Source: Ktedonobacter racemifer (GTDB lineage: Bacteria > Chloroflexota > DTOL01 > JACQYG01). From it: DNA of 9,418 nt. Position 1 is the stretch's first letter. Every line of letters begins with the position of its first letter. Location of the stretch: the NCBI GenBank assembly GCA_020723545.1, contig DYIS01000084.1, positions 1-9,418 of the forward strand. Reading direction: 5' to 3'. The notes beneath the pieces were generated by a model. The model did no database searches, was not told the origin of the DNA, and saw nothing but the letters and a program-made list of their open reading frames with translations. The position numbers and the translations under genes are program-made. This document shows positions 1 through 5,984 of the stretch, in pieces.

Positions 1-933
1 CCCAAGGCGGGCGGGCCGGAAGAGGTAGGACAGCAGTTCGGCGCCGGGGCGCTTGGGAGGTTCCGTCCGGGGGAGGAAGGCGGCGTGGAAGAGGAAGACG
101 AAGGCGATGATGCCGGAGGCCAGGAGCACCCCTTCCCTCGCCAGCACGGCAGCGAGACCGGGCGCCATCTCCACGATAACCCCGGCGATGATGTTAGCGA
201 CTACCAGGTCAAATGGAGGAAGGACAGTGGGACCCAGGATGCCAGGGGCCGGCGTTATTTGCCCGCTTGAGCTGATGGTGCCCTGGACCACCTGAACGAT
301 GCCCTGGAGCCGATTAAGCTCCACGTTACTTCGGGCTGCCGAGGCCGCCACGGGGTCGATGTCCAGGGCGAGTACGCTGTGGGCTCCCAAGCGGGCGGCA
401 GCTATGGCCTGGATGCCGGAGCCCGTGCCAACGTCCAGCAATTTGGCCCCGGCGGTTACGCGTTTCTCCAGCTCCACCAGGCACATGATGGTGGTGGGGT
501 GAAGGCCAGTGCCGAAGGCCATGCCCGGGTCCAGATAGATCACCAGCTCTCCAGCGCCGGGATTGTACCCTCGCCAAGCTGGCACAATGACCAGGTTTCT
601 CCCCAGGTGAAGCACTTGATAGTGCTGTTTCCAGGCGTGGGCCCAATTGTCCTCGGCCACTCGCCGGGTGCTCAGCCGGGAGACCGGACGCACGAAGCTC
701 AAATGATCGGTGGCGGTTTTCAGTTGGCGAAGCTTTATTCTTTCCTTTCCGTCGGCCGGAATGTATCCCCTCACCGCTACCGGTTGCTCCGGGTCCACCA
801 CCACGCCTCCCTCGGCCAGGGGCTGGACCGTGGGCTCAATGGCTACGCCCCCATGGCAAAAATCGCGAAAGAGCCCAGCCAGGGCCTCCACCGCCTCCGC
901 ATCAGCGGATACCGCCACCTCAACCCATTCCAC
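1..933 (-). CDS. prmA: Ribosomal protein L11 methyltransferase PrmA (3' end beyond the window, C-terminus atypical)
   Basis: This cytosolic, SAM-dependent enzyme trimethylates ribosomal protein L11. I translated the frame by hand from a GTG at 933-931. The N-terminus VEWVEVAVSADAEAVEAL matches the family's substrate-recognition domain (residues 1 to about 60). The catalytic core shows GTGLHPTT (141-148), the SAM-binding glycine loop DVGTGSG (167-173), the acidic DIDP after the next strand, and the VVANIIAG signature. There is no ATG near the start. GTG 933 lies 2 bp after the dnaJ stop and gives the expected N-terminus, which suggests translational coupling; a weak AAGGA lies rather far upstream. 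Everything up to LLASGII (to about residue 276) is normal. The remaining 35 codons to the window edge are hydrophobic and proline-rich (AFVFLFHAAFLPRTEPPKRP) and lack the usual helix plus the W/V-A-L ending. No stop codon occurs before position 1. The identity is secure; the integrity of the 3' end is doubtful. Confidence 0.88.
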   Translation of the reverse strand, partial: MEWVEVAVSADAEAVEALAGLFRDFCHGGVAIEPTVQPLAEGGVVVDPEQPVAVRGYIPADGKERIKLRQLKTATDHLSFVRPVSRLSTRRVAEDNWAHAWKQHYQVLHLGRNLVIVPAWRGYNPGAGELVIYLDPGMAFGTGLHPTTIMCLVELEKRVTAGAKLLDVGTGSGIQAIAAARLGAHSVLALDIDPVAASAARSNVELNRLQGIVQVVQGTISSSGQITPAPGILGPTVLPPFDLVVANIIAGVIVEMAPGLAAVLAREGVLLASGIIAFVFLFHAAFLPRTEPPKRPGAELLSYLFRPARLG

Positions 934-935
934 GG

Positions 936-2054
936 CTACACACCGAAGGCATCCTTGACTTTGTCAAAGAATCGCCGTTCGTCCTGGGGGACAACCTCAT
1001 GACCAAGGGTCTTTGCCAGCTCTGCAAATAGCCTTCTCTGCTCCTCGGTCAGCTCAGTGGGGGTTACTACCTGAACGTGGACCTGCTGGTCGCCTCGTCG
1101 GCTGGAATGAACGTAGGGAACACCTTTCTCCCGCAGAAAGAACACCTTGCCGTGTTGCGTCCCTGGGGGAATGCTGAGCTTGACCGGCCCATCCACCGTG
1201 GGCACCACCACCTCATCGCCCAAGGCCGCTTGAGCGAAATTCAGCTTGAGATCATAGAGGATATCATTGCCCTCACGCCGAAACAAGCGGTGCTTCTTGA
1301 TGGACAAGACCACGTAGAGGTTGCCCGGCGGGCCACCCCATGTCCCGGGCTCGCCCTCACCGGTCAATCGCATCTGATTGCCGTCGTCCACACCGGCCGG
1401 GACCGTAACGCGTATCTTCTTAGTCACCCGCACCTGCCGTCGGCCTCTACATTCGGGACAGGGGCTGGTTATCACCCTCCCCTCGCCCTGGCACCGGTCA
1501 CATATGACCACGTTGACGAACTGGCCGAAGATCGATCGTTGAACCCGGCGCACCTCGCCGGTGCCGTTGCATAGCGGGCAGCGCGCGGGTTGGGTTCCGG
1601 GCTCGCTGCCAGAGCCCCGGCAGGTGCCGCAGGTCTGCCATCGTGGCACCTCGATGTCTTTCTCACAGCCAAAGACCGCTTCCTCGAAGGTTATGGTCAG
1701 ATTGTAGCGCAGGTCGGCTCCTCGCTGCGGGCCCCGGCGCGTGGCGGTGCCCGCCATGCCGCCGAGGAAGCTCTCGAAGATGTCCGTGATGTCTCCGAAG
1801 GGGCTATAGGCACCGCCACCCAGCCTGCCCTCAAGGCCAGCGTGTCCAAAGCGGTCATAGGTGGAGCGCTTGTCGGGGTCGCTTAGGACCTCGTAGGCCT
1901 CGTTGATCTCCTTGAAGCGGTCCTCAGCATCTGCGGCCTTGCTTACGTCCGGGTGATATTGCCGGGCCAGGCGTCGGAAGGCCTTCTTGACCTCATCCTC
2001 ACTGGCGCCCCTGCTCACCCCCAGGACCTCATAGTAATCTCGTTTATATGCCAT
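936..2054 (-). CDS. dnaJ: Chaperone protein DnaJ (type I Hsp40)
   Basis: This is the co-chaperone that delivers unfolded clients to DnaK and stimulates its ATPase. At 372 residues it has the full type I layout. The J domain (about 1-70) carries the essential HPD at 34-36. It is followed by a short linker (about 71-108) that is richer in G and F than its surroundings but is no long Gly/Phe tract. The zinc-binding domain has four repeats: CGTCRGSG (142-149), CPLCNGTG (159-166), CDRCQGEG (185-192) and CPECRGRR (199-206). The beta-sandwich client-binding domains extend from about 207 to 340. All eight zinc cysteines are present; the fourth repeat has R where the usual final G stands. I chose ATG 2054 because MAYKRDYYEVLGV is the classic start. 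A TTG just before it (2057) is closer to ideal spacing (7 nt rather than 10) from the AGAAGG ribosome site. The gene has its own candidate promoter and is followed 2 bp later by prmA. Confidence 0.97.
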   Translation of the reverse strand: MAYKRDYYEVLGVSRGASEDEVKKAFRRLARQYHPDVSKAADAEDRFKEINEAYEVLSDPDKRSTYDRFGHAGLEGRLGGGAYSPFGDITDIFESFLGGMAGTATRRGPQRGADLRYNLTITFEEAVFGCEKDIEVPRWQTCGTCRGSGSEPGTQPARCPLCNGTGEVRRVQRSIFGQFVNVVICDRCQGEGRVITSPCPECRGRRQVRVTKKIRVTVPAGVDDGNQMRLTGEGEPGTWGGPPGNLYVVLSIKKHRLFRREGNDILYDLKLNFAQAALGDEVVVPTVDGPVKLSIPPGTQHGKVFFLREKGVPYVHSSRRGDQQVHVQVVTPTELTEEQRRLFAELAKTLGHEVVPQDERRFFDKVKDAFGV

Positions 2055-2080
2055 CAAAGCCCAGCCTTCTCAAGATCAAA

Positions 2081-2096
2081 GCGCCGGCTGCGGCGC
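2081..2096 (-). other. GC-rich hairpin in the dnaJ leader
   Basis: A perfect 6-bp inverted repeat, GCGCCG/CGGCGC with a 4-nt loop, starts at or just after the transcription start predicted for dnaJ, about 27 bp before its ATG. In RNA it would stabilise the 5' end or modulate initiation. It is followed by only three U residues, so I do not call it a terminator. The function is unknown and it may simply reflect high GC. Confidence 0.35.
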
Positions 2097-2103
2097 AGGC
2101 TAC

Positions 2104-2132
2104 AGTTTACCCCAATACCCATCCTCAGTCAA
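2104..2132 (-). promoter_or_regulatory. Candidate sigma-70 promoter for dnaJ-prmA
   Basis: On the minus strand, a -35 box TTGACT (2132-2127; 5 of 6 consensus bases) is separated by exactly 17 bp from a -10 box TAAACT (2109-2104; 4 of 6). Transcription would begin near 2097, giving a leader of about 43 nt before the dnaJ ATG. The promoter sits just downstream of the dnaK terminator, where one is needed if dnaJ is not fed only by read-through. No CIRCE repeat overlaps it, so direct HrcA control is not predicted. This is a sequence match only. Confidence 0.55.
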
Positions 2133-2143
2133 GGGTGTTGGGC

Positions 2144-2186
2144 AAAAAACGAACGGGGCCAGGAGCGCATATGCCCTGACCCCGTC
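2144..2186 (-). terminator. Rho-independent terminator after dnaK
   Basis: On the minus strand a stem of about 10-12 bp (arms 2175-2186 and 2152-2163, core CGGGGUCAGG pairing with CCUGGCCCCG with one G-U wobble) encloses an 11-nt loop. It is followed after two bases by a run of six U (2149-2144). It begins 14 bp after the dnaK stop codon. This is a canonical intrinsic terminator in the operon's direction. It should end most hrcA-grpE-dnaK transcripts before dnaJ, possibly with some read-through. Confidence 0.8.
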
Positions 2187-2199
2187 TGAAGCCTCTGGC

Positions 2200-4098
2200 C
2201 TAAACCTCCCTGAATTCGCCTTCCACGGTGCCCTCCTCGCTGGGGCCAGGACCGGGCGCACCCCCCGGCGGCGGACCCCCGGGCCCGGCCTGGCCCGGCT
2301 GGCCGTATACCGCAGCGCCTATCTTCTGCATGGCCTCGGAGAGCTCCTGCATGGTCCTTTGGATGTACTGGTTGTCGGTCCCCTGGAGGGCAGACCGCAC
2401 CGCGGCGATCTTGCCCTCGATCTGGCTCTTGAGCTCCGAGGGCACCTTGTCGCCATGTTCCCGTAGGGTGCGTTCCGCCGAATAGGCCAGGGAATCGGCC
2501 TGGTTGCGGATCTCGATGGACTCGCGCTTCTTGGAATCCTCAGCCGCGTGCATCTCGGCCTCTTTCACCATGCGCTCCACCTCGTCCTTGGACAGGCCGC
2601 TGGAAGCCGTGATGGTGATGCGCTGTTCCCGGCCGGTGCCCTTGTCCTTAGCCGACACGTTCAGGATGCCATTGGCGTCGATGTCGAAGGTCACCTCGAT
2701 CTGCGGCACACCTCGTGGGGCCGGCAGGAGACCATCCAAGATAAAGCGGCCCAGGGTACGGTTCTCCGCCGCCAGGGGGCGCTCCCCCTGAAGCACGTGT
2801 ATCTCCACGCTGGGCTGGTTGTCCGAGGCGGTGGAGAAGATCTGGCTTTTGGCAGTGGGGATGGTGGTGTTCCGCGAGATAAGCGGCGTGGCCACGCCAC
2901 CCAGGGTCTCGATGGACAGGGTGAGTGGAGTGATATCCAGGAGCAGGATGTCCTTCACCTCACCGCCCAGGACACCCGCCTGGATGGCAGCACCCACCGC
3001 CACCACCTCGTCGGGGTTGACCCCCTTGTGAGGTTCCTTAGCAAAAAGCCGCTTCACCAACTCTTGCACCGCCGGCATGCGGGTCTGGCCGCCCACCAGC
3101 ACCACCTCGTCGATGTCCCTGGCGGTGACGGCGGCGTCTTCCATGGCCCGGCCGCAGGGGCCAGCCGTCTTTTCGACCAGCTCCTGCACCAACTGCTCTA
3201 GCTTGGAGCGGGTTAGCGTGATGTTCAGGTGCTTGGGGCCACTGGCATCGGCGGTTATGAAAGGCAGATTGACCTCGGTCTGCATCACCGTGGAGAGCTC
3301 GCATTTGGCCTTCTCCGCCGCCTCTTTCAATCTCTGAAGGGCCATGCGGTCCTGGCGCAGGTCAATGCCCTGCTCTCGCTTGAACTCGTCGCAAAGCCAA
3401 TCGATGATGCGCTGATCGAAGTCGTCCCCGCCCAGGTGGGTATCCCCGTTGGTCGATTTCACCTCAAAGACGCCCTCGCCCAGCTCCAAGATCGAGATAT
3501 CAAACGTCCCCCCACCCAGGTCGTAGACGGCGATGCGCTCATCTTTCTTTTTGTCCAGGCCGTAGGCCAGCGAAGAGGCGGTGGGCTCATTGATGATCCG
3601 CAGCACCTCCAGCCCGGCGATCTTTCCGGCGTCCTTGGTGGCCTGTCGCTGGCTGTCGTTGAAATAGGCCGGGACGGTGATCACCGCCTGGGTGATCCTC
3701 TCGCCCAGGTAGGCCTCCGCATCCTGCTTCATCTTCTGCAGGATCATCGCCGAGATCTCCGGCGGCGAATACTGTCGATCGCCCATCCACACGCGAACAT
3801 CGCCGTTAGGGGCCTCGCTCAGCTTGTACGGCACCAATTTCTTGTCATATTGCACCGAAGGCTCATTGTATTTTCGCCCCATGAAACGCTTGATGGAGAA
3901 AATGGTATTCTCCGGGTTGGTGATCGCCTGCCGTTTAGCCACCTGGCCCACCAGGCGTTCCCCAGTCTTGGTCACGGCCACCACCGAGGGGGTTATGCGT
4001 CCCCCCTCGGCATTCGGGATGACCACCGGTTCTCCGCCCTCCATGACCGCCATGCAGGAGTTAGTGGTTCCCAGGTCTATTCCCAATATCTTGCCCAT
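2200..4098 (-). CDS. dnaK: Chaperone protein DnaK (Hsp70)
   Basis: This ATP-driven cytosolic chaperone binds exposed hydrophobic peptides and works with DnaJ and GrpE. It has 632 residues, the normal length. The nucleotide-binding domain (about 1-380) shows phosphate-1 GIDLGTTNS (6-14), AVITVPAYFNDSQRQATKDAG (137-157, given here as the motif span), phosphate-2 IAVYDLGGGTFDIS (188-201) and the adenosine motif VVLVGGQTRMP (331-341). The interdomain linker DILLLDITPLTL (382-393) leads into the substrate-binding beta domain and a helical lid. The tail is Gly/Pro-rich and ends in EGEFREV, a variant of the usual acidic EEV ending that contacts partners. The segment around residues 75-110 contains the insertion missing in Bacillus-type DnaK. 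The ATG at 4098 is preceded by GGAGGAGG at 9-nt spacing, the strongest ribosome site in the operon. The gene is third in the CIRCE-controlled operon, 44 bp after grpE, and is followed by a terminator. Confidence 0.98.
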   Translation of the reverse strand: MGKILGIDLGTTNSCMAVMEGGEPVVIPNAEGGRITPSVVAVTKTGERLVGQVAKRQAITNPENTIFSIKRFMGRKYNEPSVQYDKKLVPYKLSEAPNGDVRVWMGDRQYSPPEISAMILQKMKQDAEAYLGERITQAVITVPAYFNDSQRQATKDAGKIAGLEVLRIINEPTASSLAYGLDKKKDERIAVYDLGGGTFDISILELGEGVFEVKSTNGDTHLGGDDFDQRIIDWLCDEFKREQGIDLRQDRMALQRLKEAAEKAKCELSTVMQTEVNLPFITADASGPKHLNITLTRSKLEQLVQELVEKTAGPCGRAMEDAAVTARDIDEVVLVGGQTRMPAVQELVKRLFAKEPHKGVNPDEVVAVGAAIQAGVLGGEVKDILLLDITPLTLSIETLGGVATPLISRNTTIPTAKSQIFSTASDNQPSVEIHVLQGERPLAAENRTLGRFILDGLLPAPRGVPQIEVTFDIDANGILNVSAKDKGTGREQRITITASSGLSKDEVERMVKEAEMHAAEDSKKRESIEIRNQADSLAYSAERTLREHGDKVPSELKSQIEGKIAAVRSALQGTDNQYIQRTMQELSEAMQKIGAAVYGQPGQAGPGGPPPGGAPGPGPSEEGTVEGEFREV

Positions 4099-4142
4099 GA
4101 TTTTTATCCTCCTCCAATTGCGAAATGCACGCTGATTGCCGA

Positions 4143-4742
4143 CTACTGCTCAGCTCCCTGCTTGCCCTGGTCGGCAGCGTTTTCGCGTTTTTTGCCCACC
4201 TTGGCCAACGTGGGCCTGATCACCCTATCTTGAAACTTGTAGCCTCTTTGCAGTTCTGCCACTACCTTGCCGTCGTTCTCGTCAGAGCCTTCCTCATGAA
4301 TTGTCGCCTCATGCAGTTGGGGGTCAAAGTCTGTGCCCATGGCTTCGATGGGCGCCAGTCCCTCCTGTTCCAGGATGGCCCGCATCTTACGCTCGATCAG
4401 CGCAATGCCCTCGATCCAGGTGAGCCCAACCAGCTCTCTGGGAACCGTGACAAAAGCCCGTTCGAAGTCGTCCAACACCGACAACAGCTTCATCACCAAG
4501 GTGGCATTGGCGAATTTAATCAGGTCGTTTCTCTCCTGTTCGGCACGACGGCGATAATTGATGAAATCTGCTTGCGCCCGCTGCCAACCGGCCAGGAAGT
4601 TCGCTGACTTGGACTTTTCCTCCTCCAGATCCTTCTTCAGGGCCTCCAGCTCGGAGGGCACCTCGGCGACCCCCGCTACCGGTACCTTCTCCTCGGATGC
4701 CCGGGAGGTAGCGACCTCCTCCTGATTCGTCTCCGACACCAC
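4143..4742 (-). CDS. grpE: Nucleotide exchange factor GrpE
   Basis: GrpE dimers release ADP from DnaK and act as a thermosensor of the chaperone cycle. The 199-residue protein has an acidic, disordered N-terminus (1-30) and a long charged helix for the dimer coiled coil (about 31-85, including AQADFINYRRRAEQER). A short four-helix segment (about 86-128) follows, and then the C-terminal beta domain that contacts DnaK, with the family signature GTDFDPQLHEA (136-146) and the RVIRPTLAKV ending (173-182). The translation start is GTG. Two consecutive GTG codons (4742 and 4739) follow GGAGG at 5 and 8 nt, and the second has the better spacing, so the true protein may be one residue shorter. The gene lies 57 bp after hrcA and 44 bp before dnaK with no terminator in either gap, so it is part of the same operon. 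Confidence 0.96.
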   Translation of the reverse strand: MVSETNQEEVATSRASEEKVPVAGVAEVPSELEALKKDLEEEKSKSANFLAGWQRAQADFINYRRRAEQERNDLIKFANATLVMKLLSVLDDFERAFVTVPRELVGLTWIEGIALIERKMRAILEQEGLAPIEAMGTDFDPQLHEATIHEEGSDENDGKVVAELQRGYKFQDRVIRPTLAKVGKKRENAADQGKQGAEQ

Positions 4743-4799
4743 GTCAACCTCCAGATAAAAGATTGGTACGCCATAATGACTCGGAAAGTCAGAGCAGGC

Positions 4800-5828
4800 C
4801 TATCTTTCGCCATACAGTTCGCCCAGGAGCCCGCTCATTAACTGGGCCATGAACCGCACGGTGGAGATAGCTCGCCAATAGGGCAGGCGAGTGGGGCCTA
4901 ACACGCCCAGCACCCCTGCGGCCTCGCCCTTCACGCCGTAGCGCGACAGCACCATGCTGAATTGCCGGAGCTTCTCCCAGGGGTTCTCAGCACCGATGAT
5001 CACCTGAACCCCCTCGGACATCAAGACCTGTGGCATCACCGCCGACAGGAAGCTCCGCTGCTCCAAGAGTTCCAATATCTGCCGGGCCCGATCTACCTGG
5101 CTGAACTCAGGCTGGCTCAAGACATTGATCAGGCCGTTGTGGTACACCTCCTGGTGGCCCAGCTCGTCCAGTTGGCGCACGATCTTGACCAACACCTCCG
5201 CTACCTGGCGCTCCAGCCCACCGAGCTGGTTCAGCTTGCCCTGGATCTGCTCGGCCGTGGCCTCTTGAAATAGCGAGTTGAGCCGGTTGGCAATGGCGCT
5301 CAATTCTCCCTGGGCCAACGGGCGATCGAAGCTGAGCATCTGTTCCTTGACCGCGCCGCCCTGGAGCACCAACACCATAAGTGCCAGGTCCTCCTGCACG
5401 GAGATCAACTCGAAGTGCCTTACCCTCGATCGCGCCGCCACCGGCGGCGTGATCAATGCGGCGCTCTGGACCGAGTGGGCCAGGATGGCCATGGCCAGGC
5501 GCAGCCATTGATCCAGTTCCAACTCGACCTGATGGAACTGGTGCTGGATCATCAAGCGCTCCACCTGAGGCAGCTCTGCCTCCTCCATGAGCGATTCCAC
5601 GTAGTAACGATAGCCCTTATCCGTGGGCACCCGTCCGGCAGAGGTATGTGGGTGGGTGACGAGCCCCAACTCCTCCAGGGCAGCCATCTCGTTGCGGATC
5701 GTGGCCGGGCTCACCTTTAAGGTGTATTTGCCAGCGACCAGTTCCGAGGCCACGGGCATCGCTGAGGAGATGTAATCTCCCACGATGATCTTGAGCAAGG
5801 CTCTCTGTCGCTCAGTCAAGGGTTCCAT
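4800..5828 (-). CDS. hrcA: Heat-inducible transcription repressor HrcA
   Basis: HrcA is the dimeric repressor that binds CIRCE and shuts off chaperone operons until heat or misfolded protein titrates GroEL away from it. The 342-residue length is typical. The N-terminal winged helix-turn-helix includes VSPATIRNEMAALEELGLV (39-57) and the wing HPHTSAGRVPTDKGYRYYV (59-77), the family's most conserved block. The GAF-like middle (about 100-310) carries ELISVQEDLALMVLVLQGGAVKEQ-type strands, and the C-terminus contains GVLGVLGPTRLPYWRAISTVR-like sequence typical of the family. The ATG at 5828 lies only 17 bp after the CIRCE repeat, which implies a short leader of about 39 nt. The ribosome site is poor, with only a GGA upstream, which may keep the repressor scarce relative to GrpE and DnaK. 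It is the first gene of the operon and is autoregulated. Confidence 0.97.
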   Translation of the reverse strand: MEPLTERQRALLKIIVGDYISSAMPVASELVAGKYTLKVSPATIRNEMAALEELGLVTHPHTSAGRVPTDKGYRYYVESLMEEAELPQVERLMIQHQFHQVELELDQWLRLAMAILAHSVQSAALITPPVAARSRVRHFELISVQEDLALMVLVLQGGAVKEQMLSFDRPLAQGELSAIANRLNSLFQEATAEQIQGKLNQLGGLERQVAEVLVKIVRQLDELGHQEVYHNGLINVLSQPEFSQVDRARQILELLEQRSFLSAVMPQVLMSEGVQVIIGAENPWEKLRQFSMVLSRYGVKGEAAGVLGVLGPTRLPYWRAISTVRFMAQLMSGLLGELYGER

Positions 5829-5845
5829 GTCATGGTCCAGTCAAG

Positions 5846-5872
5846 TTAGCACTCTCGACATGAGAGTGCTAA
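5846..5872 (-). promoter_or_regulatory. CIRCE operator (HrcA binding site)
   Basis: The perfect inverted repeat TTAGCACTC (5846-5854), 9-bp spacer, GAGTGCTAA (5864-5872) matches the canonical CIRCE element in all 18 arm bases. It starts 1 bp downstream of the -10 box and covers the predicted transcription start near 5867. Bound HrcA would therefore block initiation. The repeat would also lie in the 5' leader RNA. It is the only CIRCE in the window. Confidence 0.98.
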
Positions 5873-5873
5873 T

Positions 5874-5902
5874 ACTATAGCACCATTTTGTTGGCTTGTC
5901 AA
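5874..5902 (-). promoter_or_regulatory. Sigma-70 promoter of hrcA-grpE-dnaK
   Basis: On the minus strand, a consensus -35 TTGACA (5902-5897) and a -10 TATAGT (5879-5874; 5 of 6) are separated by exactly 17 bp. The local sequence is AT-richer than its surroundings. Initiation is predicted near 5867, inside CIRCE. This is a strong vegetative promoter held down by HrcA, the usual architecture of CIRCE operons. Confidence 0.9.
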
Positions 5903-5928
5903 TATATTCGTGTGCGGGGGCCTCGTGA

Positions 5929-5984
5929 CCAGGAGCCCATCCTGGGGCGAGAAGCCGGGCGGTAAGGCAGCACCCGGGCCGCCC
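5929..5984 (-). other. GC-rich hairpins after the polysaccharide cluster, possible weak terminator
   Basis: The gap downstream of the sugar-phosphate transferase contains two inverted repeats: GGGCGG/CCGCCC (arms 5979-5984 and 5957-5962, 16-nt loop) and CCAGGA/TCCTGG (arms 5940-5945 and 5929-5934, 5-nt loop). Neither is followed by a U run, so efficient intrinsic termination is not predicted. They could serve Rho-dependent termination or RNA 3'-end stability, or be chance in GC-rich DNA. Confidence 0.3.

Noticed and set aside
379..1002. A 207-codon open frame on the plus strand opposite prmA and the end of dnaJ
   Set aside because: The opposite strand encodes the clear PrmA catalytic motifs, and this product is low-information His/Gly-rich shadow sequence.
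2548..3201. A 217-codon plus-strand frame, and similar ones at 6161-7039 and 8313-8915
   Set aside because: Each mirrors a well-supported minus-strand gene (dnaK, the sugar-phosphate transferase and the first glycosyltransferase), and none has a family motif.
3229..4233. A 334-codon open frame on the plus strand
   Set aside because: It lies wholly opposite dnaK and the start of its upstream gap. Long antisense frames over dnaK are a known by-product of its codon composition in GC-rich genomes, and the translation shows no recognisable domain.
4743..4799. A small inverted repeat TGACT/AGTCA in the hrcA-grpE gap as a possible terminator
   Set aside because: It has only 5 bp of stem and no U run, and the downstream genes clearly belong to the same operon.
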